33,187 nt of DNA from an uncultured Rhodospirillales bacterium (GTDB lineage Bacteria > Pseudomonadota > Alphaproteobacteria > Azospirillales > Azospirillaceae). How positions within the stretch are numbered: position 1 is the first letter of the stretch; each line of letters begins with the position of its first letter. The notes under the pieces are model-generated. The model did not search any database. It was not told the DNA's origin and worked only from the letters and a program-made list of their open reading frames with translations. Made by a program: the position numbers and the translations under genes. Of the stretch, positions 17,251 to 24,242 are shown piece by piece. The stretch spans positions 1 to 33,187 of the forward strand of contig CAIXKV010000154.1 of the NCBI GenBank assembly GCA_903920145.1, given 5' to 3'.

Positions 17251-17433
17251 ATACCAACTAGACAATGATCCGTGCCGTTGGTATCGGCGGCGACTGCCGC
17301 CGCGCGCCCCATGGCGCGAAGCCAAGGGCACGGATGCGCCCGCCCGGCGTCTGAGGGTGCCGCAGACGTATCGGCGGCGACTGCCGCCGCGCGCCCCATG
17401 GCGCGAAGCCAAGGGCGCGGACGCGCCCGAGTC
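17251..17433 (+). repeat. Dispersed hairpin-rich repeat with internal tandem duplication
   Basis: An outer stem ATACCAAC ... GTTGGTAT (17251-17284) is followed by the modules CGGCGGCGACTGCCGCCG, CGCGCC-CCAT-GGCGCG, GAAGCCAA and GGGCAC-GGAT-GCGCCC. Forty-nine bases (17281-17329) are then repeated without change at 17368-17416, a period of 87. The second GGGCGC-GGAC-GCGCCC hairpin carries compensating or neutral changes. Confidence 0.8.
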
Positions 17434-17500
17434 CCCGTCGACGCCTTCATCGGCAGCTTGCTCGATCGGCATTAAGGCCGCGCTGTCTCTTTAGCCTTTC

Positions 17501-17575
17501 GTGGGCTCCGCCCACACCCGCAAAGGGCCAGTCGGCCCTTTGAACCCTTGAGGTCAAGGAGGTTTGCGCCTCCTT
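17501..17575 (-). other. Three consecutive hairpins downstream of ornithine decarboxylase
   Basis: GTGGGC-TCC-GCCCAC (17501-17515), AAAGGGCC-AGTC-GGCCCTTT (17522-17541) and AAGGAGG-TTTGCG-CCTCCTT (17556-17575) are perfect stems. They follow the decarboxylase stop on the minus strand. No run of T follows, so these may be mRNA 3'-end stabilisers or non-classical terminators. Confidence 0.5.
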
Positions 17576-17619
17576 GCGGATGCGAGCAACGCCCAGCCTA
17601 GCGGTTCGTCCCGCCAGGA

Positions 17620-18747
17620 TCAGATATAATGCTCCTGCAACGGCGGAAAGCCGTTAAAGCCGATGGAGGCGTAAGTGGTGGTGTAGGCGCCGGTGGCCAG
17701 GATTCGAAGACGGTCACCAATTTGAAGGTCCAAAGGTAGCCGGTAATCGGCCCGTTCATACAAAACATCGGCGCTGTCGCAACTCGGACCTGCCAAAATC
17801 ACCCGTTCGGTCTGGCCGGTTCGGTCGCAGTGGATCGGATATTGGATCGCCTCATCCATGGTCTCAGCCAAGCCGCCGAACTTACCCACGTCCAGGTAAA
17901 CCCAACGGCAATCATCGTTGGCGGACTTGCGGGAGATCAGCACCACTTCGCTCTCAATCACCCCGGCATTGCCCACCATGGCGCGTCCGGGCTCGACGAT
18001 GGTTTCGGGGATACGATTGCCGAAATGGGTGCGAAGCGCCTTGAAGATGGCCGAACCATACGCCTCAGCCGAGGGCACATCCTGGCGATAGCGAGTCGGA
18101 AAGCCGCCGCCAAGGTTGACCATCTTCAGCTCGACCCCCTCGGCCTCCAGATCCCGGAAAAGCTGGGCGGTGGCGGCAAGGGCGGCGTCCCATTGAGTCG
18201 GATCGCGCTGCTGGGAGCCGACATGGAATGAAACCCCAAACGGCACCAAGCCCATCCCGGTCGCCCGCAACAGCAGATCGCGAGCCATGGCTTCGTCACA
18301 GCCGAATTTACGGGACAGCGGCCACTCGGCACCGTCGCCGCTGGTGGCAATGCGGCAGAACACCCGAGAGCCCGGAGCAACGGCGGCGATCTTTTCCAAC
18401 TCGGCGATGCTGTCGAAGGCGAACAACCGAATGCCTCGGTCGTAAGCGCGGGCAATGTCCACCTGCTTTTTGATGGTATTGCCGTAGGAAATGCGTTCGG
18501 GTGAAGCCCCCGCCGCCAAGGCCATATCGATCTCTTGTACGCTCGCCGTGTCGAACGACGAGCCGAGCCGGACCAGCAATTCCAGGATATGAGGCGCCGG
18601 ATTGGCTTTGACCGCATAATAAATGCGAGCGTCCGGCAAGGCCGTAGCCAAAGCGGTATAATTTTCTTCGACAACATCCAGGTCAAGAACAAGACAGGGA
18701 GTCGCCGGTCGTCGCTCTGCAAAGAAGCGCGCGATTTTATCGTTCAT
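17620..18747 (-). CDS. Ornithine (or lysine/ornithine) decarboxylase, fold III
   Basis: 375 residues from ATG 18747 with GGAGA upstream; a longer in-frame start at 18870 would overlap the leader. It is a cytosolic PLP enzyme that makes putrescine from ornithine, the entry to polyamine synthesis. It belongs to the alanine-racemase-fold group: Lys in 'YYAVKANPAP' binds PLP, 'SFHVGSQQ' and 'NLGGGFPTRY' contact the phosphate, 'EPGRAMVGNAG' follows, and 'GPSCDSADVLYE' carries the active-site Cys and Asp from the partner subunit. Length matches bacterial eukaryotic-type ODC. Whether lysine is also accepted cannot be read. The ~350-base leader suggests post-transcriptional control. Confidence 0.93.
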   Translation of the reverse strand: MNDKIARFFAERRPATPCLVLDLDVVEENYTALATALPDARIYYAVKANPAPHILELLVRLGSSFDTASVQEIDMALAAGASPERISYGNTIKKQVDIARAYDRGIRLFAFDSIAELEKIAAVAPGSRVFCRIATSGDGAEWPLSRKFGCDEAMARDLLLRATGMGLVPFGVSFHVGSQQRDPTQWDAALAATAQLFRDLEAEGVELKMVNLGGGFPTRYRQDVPSAEAYGSAIFKALRTHFGNRIPETIVEPGRAMVGNAGVIESEVVLISRKSANDDCRWVYLDVGKFGGLAETMDEAIQYPIHCDRTGQTERVILAGPSCDSADVLYERADYRLPLDLQIGDRLRILATGAYTTTYASIGFNGFPPLQEHYI

Positions 18748-19110
18748 CCCAGGTCTCCAGGATAAAGCGGTTATGCCAAAGGATGCGAATGCGGGGGCCG
18801 TCTTACACGAACGTGCGGTTACACGTTCGCGCCCGTACTTATCGGCTCCATAGAACCGGCGGAAACGCACTTCGCCTGGTCAAATCGAGAGGCTCGACGG
18901 AACGGCGGAAACCCACCGACAACAACATGAAACATCGTAACCTCCACGTCGGTCACCCTGTGCGGGCGGCGGGCCGGGGATACGCGTTACGTCGTTGCAT
19001 AACCACTTCTCGAGCAGCTCGAGGGGCGGGCCAGCGGCACGTGCGCTTGCGCTTGCGAGTGAGCGGTAGATACGTCGAAGCGGCGGGCTTGGAAAGAGGA
19101 AAAAGACATC
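18748..19110 (-). promoter_or_regulatory. Long structured leader of ornithine decarboxylase (candidate speF-type RNA)
   Basis: About 350 bases of minus-strand leader contain stable hairpins: CTCGAG-CTG-CTCGAG around 19011-19025 and CGAACGTG-TAACCG-CACGTTCG at 18808-18829. A short ORF with a strong ribosome-binding site (18819-18935) lies within it, and the TAA stop of that ORF falls in the loop of the second hairpin. A conserved leader RNA called speF is known upstream of ornithine decarboxylase genes in alphaproteobacteria; position and size fit. I did not align it, so the identity is inference. The upstream boundary is approximate. Confidence 0.5.
18819..18935 (-). CDS. 38-codon upstream ORF in decarboxylase leader
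   Basis: ATG 18935 is preceded by GGAGG with a five-base spacer, one of the best ribosome-binding sites in the window. The 38-residue product starts MFHVVVGGFPPFRRASR and ends with TGANV. The stop codon lies in a perfect 8-bp stem loop, 72 bases before the decarboxylase start. Such an arrangement is typical of regulatory leader peptides that sense polyamines or ornithine by ribosome stalling, but no family match is claimed. It could be a chance frame. Confidence 0.4.
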   Translation of the reverse strand: MFHVVVGGFPPFRRASRFDQAKCVSAGSMEPISTGANV

Positions 19111-19153
19111 GCGACAAAAAAATTTTCCCTTTGTTAACTTTTGGAGCCCGACA

Positions 19154-20263
19154 TCAGACAGGCTCAGAATCCCAAGACTTACCCAGCGCCTCAGCAACAG
19201 CGGAGTGAGTGATCCGACCGGCATGGACATTGAGCCCTGCGGCCAAATGCCGATCCTCTGAAAGGGCCCGACGCCATCCCTTGTCCGCGAGACTCAGCAC
19301 AAAAGGCAGCGTGGCGTTGGTCAAGGCCAAGGTCGAGGTCCGGGCCACCCCGCCTGGCATATTGGCCACGCAGTAGTGAACGATGCCGTCCACTTCGTAA
19401 GTGGGCGCAGCGTGGGTGGTCGGACGGCTGGTCTCGAAACAGCCCCCCTGATCGATGGCCACATCCACCAACACCGACCCCGGCTTCATCGTCTTCAGTT
19501 GATCCCGCCGAACCAGTTTGGGCGCGGCCGCGCCGGGCACCAGAACCGCACCAACCACCAGATCGGCATCGGTCAAATGGCGTTCGATGGCCTCAGCCGT
19601 GGCGAAAACCGTTTTAAGGCGCGGTCCGTACACGGAATCCAGCTCGACCAAACGAGCCATGGAACGATCCAACACCAGCACATCGGCGCCCAACCCCAGC
19701 CCCATCCGAGCGGCATTGGTCCCGACCACGCCACCCCCCAGGATGACCACTTTAGCCGGTTCGACTCCGGGAACGCCCCCCAGCAGCACCCCCGAACCAC
19801 CATGGGCCTTTTCCAGACTGGCTGCGCCAACCTGGATCGACATCCGACCCGCAATCTCGCTCATAGGCGCCAAGAGCGGCAAACCGTGACGCTCATCGGT
19901 AACGGTCTCGTAGGCAATCGCGGTGCAGCCGCTTGCCAACAGAGCCTCGGCCTGTGCAGGATCAGGGGCCAAATGCAGATAGGTGAATAACACCTGCCCG
20001 TCACGCAGCCGCCCGCATTCCACCGGCTGGGGCTCTTTGACCTTGACGATCAACGCCGCCCGCTCGAACAGCTCTTCGGCGGTCTGGACGATTTCCGCGC
20101 CAACCCGAAGATAGTCCTGATCGGAAAAACCGATCCCGGCCCCGGCCCCGGACTGCACCAATACCCGATGCCCATGACTGGCCACCGCTTCGCGCACCCC
20201 TGCCGGCGTCATGCCGACTCGGTATTCGTGAACTTTGATTTCTGCGGGAACACCAATCAGCAT
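19154..20263 (-). CDS. ald: Alanine dehydrogenase
   Basis: 369 residues from ATG 20263 with GAGGAG nine bases upstream. It catalyses NAD-dependent oxidative deamination of L-alanine to pyruvate and ammonia in the cytosol. Family features: 'MLIGVPAEIKVHEYRVGMTP' N-terminus, the substrate-binding Arg of 'YRVG', Lys in 'ALIVKVKEPQ', catalytic His in 'LFTYLHLAPD', the Rossmann loop 'VVILGGGVVGTNAARM', Asp in 'DLVVGAVLVPG', and the C-terminal 'MPGGVARTSTLALTNATLPF'. Length is normal. It follows cysE in the same direction, separated by 160 bp with a minisatellite. Cysteine desulfurases release L-alanine, so a role downstream of the encapsulated desulfurase is plausible but unproven. Confidence 0.95.
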   Translation of the reverse strand: MLIGVPAEIKVHEYRVGMTPAGVREAVASHGHRVLVQSGAGAGIGFSDQDYLRVGAEIVQTAEELFERAALIVKVKEPQPVECGRLRDGQVLFTYLHLAPDPAQAEALLASGCTAIAYETVTDERHGLPLLAPMSEIAGRMSIQVGAASLEKAHGGSGVLLGGVPGVEPAKVVILGGGVVGTNAARMGLGLGADVLVLDRSMARLVELDSVYGPRLKTVFATAEAIERHLTDADLVVGAVLVPGAAAPKLVRRDQLKTMKPGSVLVDVAIDQGGCFETSRPTTHAAPTYEVDGIVHYCVANMPGGVARTSTLALTNATLPFVLSLADKGWRRALSEDRHLAAGLNVHAGRITHSAVAEALGKSWDSEPV

Positions 20264-20311
20264 GGAGAGCGGCTCCTCGACTGTGCTGGGAAGGGCTGCC
20301 CCCTCACCCAA

Positions 20312-20328
20312 CCAGGGCTTTGCCCTGG
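20312..20328. other. CCAGGGC hairpin between ald and cysE
   Basis: CCAGGGC-TTT-GCCCTGG is a perfect 7-bp stem next to the minisatellite, downstream of cysE on the minus strand. No T tract follows. It may be a transcript-end or stabilising hairpin. Confidence 0.4.
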
Positions 20329-20339
20329 ATCCAACCTTT

Positions 20340-20409
20340 GGCTATGGGCCTTTGGCTATGGGCCTTTGGCTATGGGCCTTTGGCTATGGGCCTTTGGCTA
20401 TGGGCCTTT
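20340..20409. repeat. Minisatellite: five perfect copies of a 14-bp unit
   Basis: The unit GGCTATGGGCCTTT occurs five times without a single mismatch (20340-20409), preceded by a partial unit CCTTT at 20335. It sits 14 bases after the cysE stop, in the 160-bp gap before ald on the minus strand. Perfect identity implies recent or ongoing slippage; copy number is likely to vary between strains. Confidence 0.95.
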
Positions 20410-20422
20410 GGAAACCGTGACG

Positions 20423-21280
20423 TCAGATATGGTAATCGGGCTCAGGCAAGCTCTGATCCATCGACAACCCCGGCACCACCGCAGTATCGCGACACCAGCC
20501 GACAATCCGGGCCGGGATTCCCGCCACCGTGGCATAGTCCGGCACATCCTTTAACACAACGCTCCCGGCCCCCACCTTGGCCCGACGTCCGACTTTGATA
20601 TTCCCCAGCACCTTGGCGCCCACCGACAACAACACCCCATCACCAACCTTGGGATGGCGATCGCCATGCTGTTTGCCGGTTCCCCCCAGCGTTACCCCCT
20701 GAAGGATCGACACATCATCCCCGATCACCGCCGTTTCGCCGATCACCACGCCCGTTGCATGATCGATGAAAACGCCACGACCGACCGGCACCGCCGGGTG
20801 AATATCGACGGCAAACACCTCGGAAACCCGGTTCTGAAGGAAATGCGCAACCTCCCGCCGCCGACGGTTCCACAGCCAATGGCTAATCCGGTGCCACTGA
20901 AGCGCATGAAAGCCTTTATAGTACAAAAACGGCGTTAAATAGCTGTTAGCGGCGGGATCCCGAGTCAAAGCCGCCATCAAATCGGCAATGCCAGTCTTGA
21001 CCAGTTCGGGATCATCGGCGGTCGCGGTCCTAACCAAATCTTCCAGACGTTCCGACGAGATATGCGGACCCCCGAGCTTACGGGCCAACAACGAAGCCAA
21101 TGCCGAAGAAAAGTCGTCATGCGCCAACACCGCCGTGTTGATGAAGCCCCGCAACGTCCGCTCGTTGGCAACGACCCGGAACGCTTCGCCCCGAAGCGTC
21201 TCCCAAACCTCGCAGCCCATATCCCGGTTATTTTGCTCTTCGGAAAAATATTTCTGTGCCGCAAGCGCGATTGAACTCAT
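20423..21280 (-). CDS. cysE: Serine O-acetyltransferase CysE
   Basis: 285 residues from ATG 21280 with AGGAG upstream. It transfers acetyl from acetyl-CoA to L-serine, giving O-acetylserine, the committed step of cysteine synthesis. The N-terminal helical domain ends in 'FLYYKGFHALQWHRISHWLW'. The left-handed beta-helix follows with hexapeptide repeats from 'DIHPAVPVGRGVFIDHATG' to 'IGDDVSILQGVTLGGTGK'. The catalytic His is in 'FIDHATG' and another in 'GDRHPKVGDG'. The C-terminal tail resembles the feedback-sensitive segment of cysteine-inhibited CysE. It lies 156 bp downstream of the encapsulin cargo gene in the same direction, a neighbour repeatedly found with Family 2A encapsulins. Confidence 0.95.
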   Translation of the reverse strand: MSSIALAAQKYFSEEQNNRDMGCEVWETLRGEAFRVVANERTLRGFINTAVLAHDDFSSALASLLARKLGGPHISSERLEDLVRTATADDPELVKTGIADLMAALTRDPAANSYLTPFLYYKGFHALQWHRISHWLWNRRRREVAHFLQNRVSEVFAVDIHPAVPVGRGVFIDHATGVVIGETAVIGDDVSILQGVTLGGTGKQHGDRHPKVGDGVLLSVGAKVLGNIKVGRRAKVGAGSVVLKDVPDYATVAGIPARIVGWCRDTAVVPGLSMDQSLPEPDYHI

Positions 21281-21436
21281 GGCTCGGTGACTCCTGCGCA
21301 CCCGATGAAACCTGCCTTGTCACGGCTCCGGTGTCCGACCCCCGGTCAGAAACTAAGCTCCGGGCCGCCACCGACAAGAGGGGCAATACGAAGGGTCGGC
21401 ATCGGTGACGCCTTGAGCAAGCGCCACCGATTCCAA

Positions 21437-23341
21437 TCAGACTCCGCGATGGCCCCGTCCGCTTTGGATCCGCAACAGAGCTGCGATCAAAGCATCGATA
21501 TCCTCGCACGTATTATACAACGCCAAAGACGGCCGCACCGTGCTCTCCTGACCAAAGCGACGGAGGATCGGTTGGGCGCAGTGATGGCCCGAACGAACCG
21601 CAATCCCTTCCTGGTCCAAAGCCTGACCAACCTCTTCGGATCGGAACCCGTCCAGGACGAAAGACAACACCCCGGCCTTCTCTTTGGCGGTCCCAATCAA
21701 AGACAGCCCCGGCACGCTCAAAAGCCCCTGAGTAGCATACACCAGCAACTCGTGCTCGTACCGGCAAATATTGTCCATCCCGATCCGTTCGAGATAGTCA
21801 AAGGCCGCTCCCAAACCGGCGGCATCGGCGATATTGCCGGTCCCAGCTTCGAACCGGAAGGGGGCCGGATGGTAGATCGTCTTTTCAAACGTCACATCCG
21901 CGATCATATTGCCACCGCCTTGCCAAGGTGGCATGGCGTTCAGGACATCTTCCTTGCCGTAGACCACACCAATGCCCGTGGGTGCGAACACCTTGTGGCC
22001 GGAAAAAACGTAAAAGTCACAATCCAGATCCCGCACATCGACCCGCATGTGCGACACCGCCTGAGCCCCATCAACCAGCACCCGAGCCCCATGACGATGG
22101 GCCATGGCCACCATTTCACGGGCCGGCGTCACAGTTCCCAGCGCGTTGGAAACCTGGGTGAACGAAACGATCCGAGTCCGAGAATTCAGAAGCCGGTCAT
22201 ACTCTTCCAAAATCACCTGACCACTGTCATCCACCGGAGCCACCCGTAAGCGTGCCCCTTTTTCGGCTGCCAGTTGCTGCCAGGGAACGATATTGGCATG
22301 ATGCTCCAGCCAAGTGATCAGGATCTCGTCGCCTTCGCCGACATTGCGTCGACCCCAGCTTTGCGCCACCAGATTGATCCCCTCAGTGGCGCCCCGGACG
22401 AAGACGATTTCGTTGGTCGAGGCCGCCCCCAGGAAACGCCGGGTTTTCTCGCGAGCCGCCTCGTAGGCGTCGGTGGCCCGCGCTGCCAACGCATGGGCGG
22501 CCCGATGAATGTTCGAGTTTTCGTGCTGGTAAAAGGACGAAAGCCGATCAATCACCGCCCACGGCTTCTGCGTGGTGGCCGCATTATCGAGCCAAATTAA
22601 CGGCTTGCCGTGAACCTGCTCGTCCAAGATCGGGAAATCGCGACGAATCGCCCGAGGGTCGAACGGACGAGGCGCAATCCCCAGGTCCGGAATCGTCTCG
22701 GGACGATGGGCTTCCGGCAACAATCCCAGATCGAGGCCGAATCCCAAACTCCCCGGCGTTGGAAGACCCGCCGGAGAGGCCGGAAGCGCCGGAGTGGTGG
22801 GAAGCGCCCGCACACCGCCACCCGGTCCCGAACCCACCGCCCGCAGCTCATCAAGGAAGTAATAGCTCTCGCCAGGAACGGCGGGAGCTGCCGCCGCCGG
22901 GGCCGCCGTCTCGAGAGACTGCGGCACCAGGGACAACGCTCCCCCCAACGAATGCACCAGCGCCCCAAATTCGGCGTCGCCCGAGAAAGGCGACACCGGA
23001 GCTGATCGGGTCACGATCCCGACCGGAGGAGCCCCCGGAACGGCAGGAGCCGCCACCAGCGATGGCACGGCCCCAACCGAAGGAACGGCCCCCGGAAGGG
23101 CCGGCGCCGCCACCAGCGACGGCACGGCCCCAACCGAAGGCACGCTTCTGACCGACGGCACCGCCCCCACCGAAGGGGACGTCGGCAGTACGTCTCCGAC
23201 CGCTGGCAATGACACCGGCTGCCCCGGCAATGCCGAGAAGAAGGCGTTCGCCATGGCGGCGATTACAGCCGGGTCCGGCGCCGCCGCCAAAGCCGCCGCT
23301 TCTGCGGGATTACTGCTTGTCATCGAAATAGTTCCCGACAT
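21437..23341 (-). CDS. Encapsulin cargo: SufS-like cysteine desulfurase with long N-terminal targeting domain
   Basis: 634 residues from ATG 23341, chosen because GGAGG lies six bases upstream; ATG 23323 and 23371 are alternatives. The C-terminal ~405 residues are a class II cysteine desulfurase: 'LIWLDNAATTQKP', 'RGATEGINLVA', 'VDGAQAVSHM', the PLP Lys in 'FSGHKVF' (Lys450) and the catalytic Cys in 'RSGHHCAQP' (Cys588). It moves sulfur from cysteine to a persulfide, releasing alanine. Residues 1-225 are Ala/Pro/Val/Ser-rich and predicted disordered, with islands 'MANAFFSALPG' (30-40) and 'ESYYFLDEL' (158-166). This unusual extension is the hallmark of the cargo of Family 2A encapsulins, which directs loading. 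It overlaps the shell gene by 32 bp. Confidence 0.93.
   Translation of the reverse strand: MSGTISMTSSNPAEAAALAAAPDPAVIAAMANAFFSALPGQPVSLPAVGDVLPTSPSVGAVPSVRSVPSVGAVPSLVAAPALPGAVPSVGAVPSLVAAPAVPGAPPVGIVTRSAPVSPFSGDAEFGALVHSLGGALSLVPQSLETAAPAAAAPAVPGESYYFLDELRAVGSGPGGGVRALPTTPALPASPAGLPTPGSLGFGLDLGLLPEAHRPETIPDLGIAPRPFDPRAIRRDFPILDEQVHGKPLIWLDNAATTQKPWAVIDRLSSFYQHENSNIHRAAHALAARATDAYEAAREKTRRFLGAASTNEIVFVRGATEGINLVAQSWGRRNVGEGDEILITWLEHHANIVPWQQLAAEKGARLRVAPVDDSGQVILEEYDRLLNSRTRIVSFTQVSNALGTVTPAREMVAMAHRHGARVLVDGAQAVSHMRVDVRDLDCDFYVFSGHKVFAPTGIGVVYGKEDVLNAMPPWQGGGNMIADVTFEKTIYHPAPFRFEAGTGNIADAAGLGAAFDYLERIGMDNICRYEHELLVYATQGLLSVPGLSLIGTAKEKAGVLSFVLDGFRSEEVGQALDQEGIAVRSGHHCAQPILRRFGQESTVRPSLALYNTCEDIDALIAALLRIQSGRGHRGV
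23030..23143 (-). repeat. 57-bp tandem duplication in cargo targeting domain
   Basis: Nineteen residues (VPSVGAVPSLVAAPALPGA) are repeated immediately with one change (Leu to Val), corresponding to residues 67-85 and 86-104 of the cargo. A third, degenerate unit precedes it. The duplication keeps frame and lengthens the disordered linker. Confidence 0.85.
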
Positions 23342-24242
23342 CGACGTCCTCCAGCACGGCCAAAGCATCATCGGTCAGGACCGCCGCCGAGCAGTACAGC
23401 GAGATCAGGTACGAAGCGACGGCCCGCCGATCGATGCCCATGAATCGCACCGACAGACTGGGGGCGACCTCTCCGGGAATCCCCGGTTGGAACAACCCGA
23501 TCACGCCCTGCTTCTTTTCTCCGGTGCGCAGCAGCAGGATATTGGTCTTGCCTGCGGCATCCACCGCCAGCTTGTCGCACGGTACCAATGGCAGCCCGCG
23601 CCAAGTCAGGAACTGCGAACCGAACAAGGACACGGTGGGGGGCGGCACGCCGCGCTTCGTGCATTCGCGACCGAAAGCAGCCACGGCGCGGGGATGGGCC
23701 AGGAAGAACGCCGGCTCTTTCCAAACCTTGGAAATCAACTCATCAAGATCATGAGGTGTCGGCGGCCCCTTGAGCGTCTTGATCCGTTGGGACGGCGCGG
23801 CGTTATGTAAAAGACCATAGGTCGCATTGTTGATCAGCTCGTTTTCCTGACGCTCTTTAACCTTCTCAATGGTCAAGCGCAGTTGTTCACGAATCTGATC
23901 ATGAGGGCTGCTGAATAAATCAGAAACCCGCGTTTGCACATCAAGAACCGTGGTCACCGCGTTAAGCGTATATTCCCGGGGCTTGTCCTCGTAATCAACG
24001 AAGGTTTCGGGGAGATTTTCTTCACCCGCTGGGCTGCATTCCACGTCAGCGCGGCTCTTATCCTGAGCCTCTTTGACTCGGTTGACCCGATAAGTTCCGG
24101 CCTCAATCGGCGTCCAAGGCAAAAAGGTAACCAACCAACGCGGCGTGATCCCCGACCACTGCGCCTGCGTCTTGGTGGTATTTGCAAGCTGACGCGCTCC
24201 CAATTCACCTAAGGTGCGGCGAACACCCGTCTCTTCAGCCAT
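23310..24242 (-). CDS. srpI: Family 2A encapsulin nanocompartment shell protein (SrpI-like)
   Basis: 310 residues, the usual length of Family 2A shells and too short to contain the cyclic-nucleotide-binding insertion of Family 2B. The subunits have the HK97 phage capsid fold and self-assemble into a cytosolic protein shell. Family-typical segments: 'TLGELGARQLANTTKT', 'ITPRWLVTFLPWTPIEAGTYRVNR' (about residues 33-56), the E-loop region rich in acidic residues (about 60-90), 'ELINNATYGLLHNA', 'FFLAHPRAVAAFGRECTKRGVPP', and the C-terminal 'FMGIDRRAVASYLISLYCSAAVLTDDALAVLEDVD'. AAGGAG lies eight bases before ATG 24242. The next gene is the desulfurase cargo. In characterised members the shell loads the desulfurase and stores elemental sulfur. 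Confidence 0.93.
   Translation of the reverse strand: MAEETGVRRTLGELGARQLANTTKTQAQWSGITPRWLVTFLPWTPIEAGTYRVNRVKEAQDKSRADVECSPAGEENLPETFVDYEDKPREYTLNAVTTVLDVQTRVSDLFSSPHDQIREQLRLTIEKVKERQENELINNATYGLLHNAAPSQRIKTLKGPPTPHDLDELISKVWKEPAFFLAHPRAVAAFGRECTKRGVPPPTVSLFGSQFLTWRGLPLVPCDKLAVDAAGKTNILLLRTGEKKQGVIGLFQPGIPGEVAPSLSVRFMGIDRRAVASYLISLYCSAAVLTDDALAVLEDVDVGNYFDDKQ

Larger units (their letters stand above)
17244..17619. other. Convergent intergenic region with repeats and hairpin cluster
   Basis: 376 bp between convergent genes, entirely occupied by a tandem copy of the dispersed repeat (17251-17433) and a three-hairpin cluster (17501-17575). Frames here are translations of the repeats and are not genes. 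Confidence 0.6.

Noticed and set aside
18783-19208. 141-codon plus-strand frame opposite the decarboxylase leader
   Set aside because: Arg/Gly-rich, no ribosome-binding site, overlaps a structured leader on the other strand; structure in GC-rich RNA explains the open frame.
20340-20409. CRISPR-like or protein repeat reading of the 14-bp tandem
   Set aside because: There are no spacers, units abut directly, and the coding frames through it (Gly/Trp/Leu-rich) lack a start context.
21287-22249. 320-codon plus-strand frame
   Set aside because: It lies opposite the desulfurase gene, has no ribosome-binding site and is His/Pro/Arg-rich as expected of an antisense shadow.
23310-24242. HK97-fold protein as a prophage major capsid gene matching the portal and scaffold at 1-3785
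   Set aside because: It is about 20 kb from the phage genes, its sequence pattern is Family 2A encapsulin, and it overlaps a cysteine desulfurase with a targeting extension.
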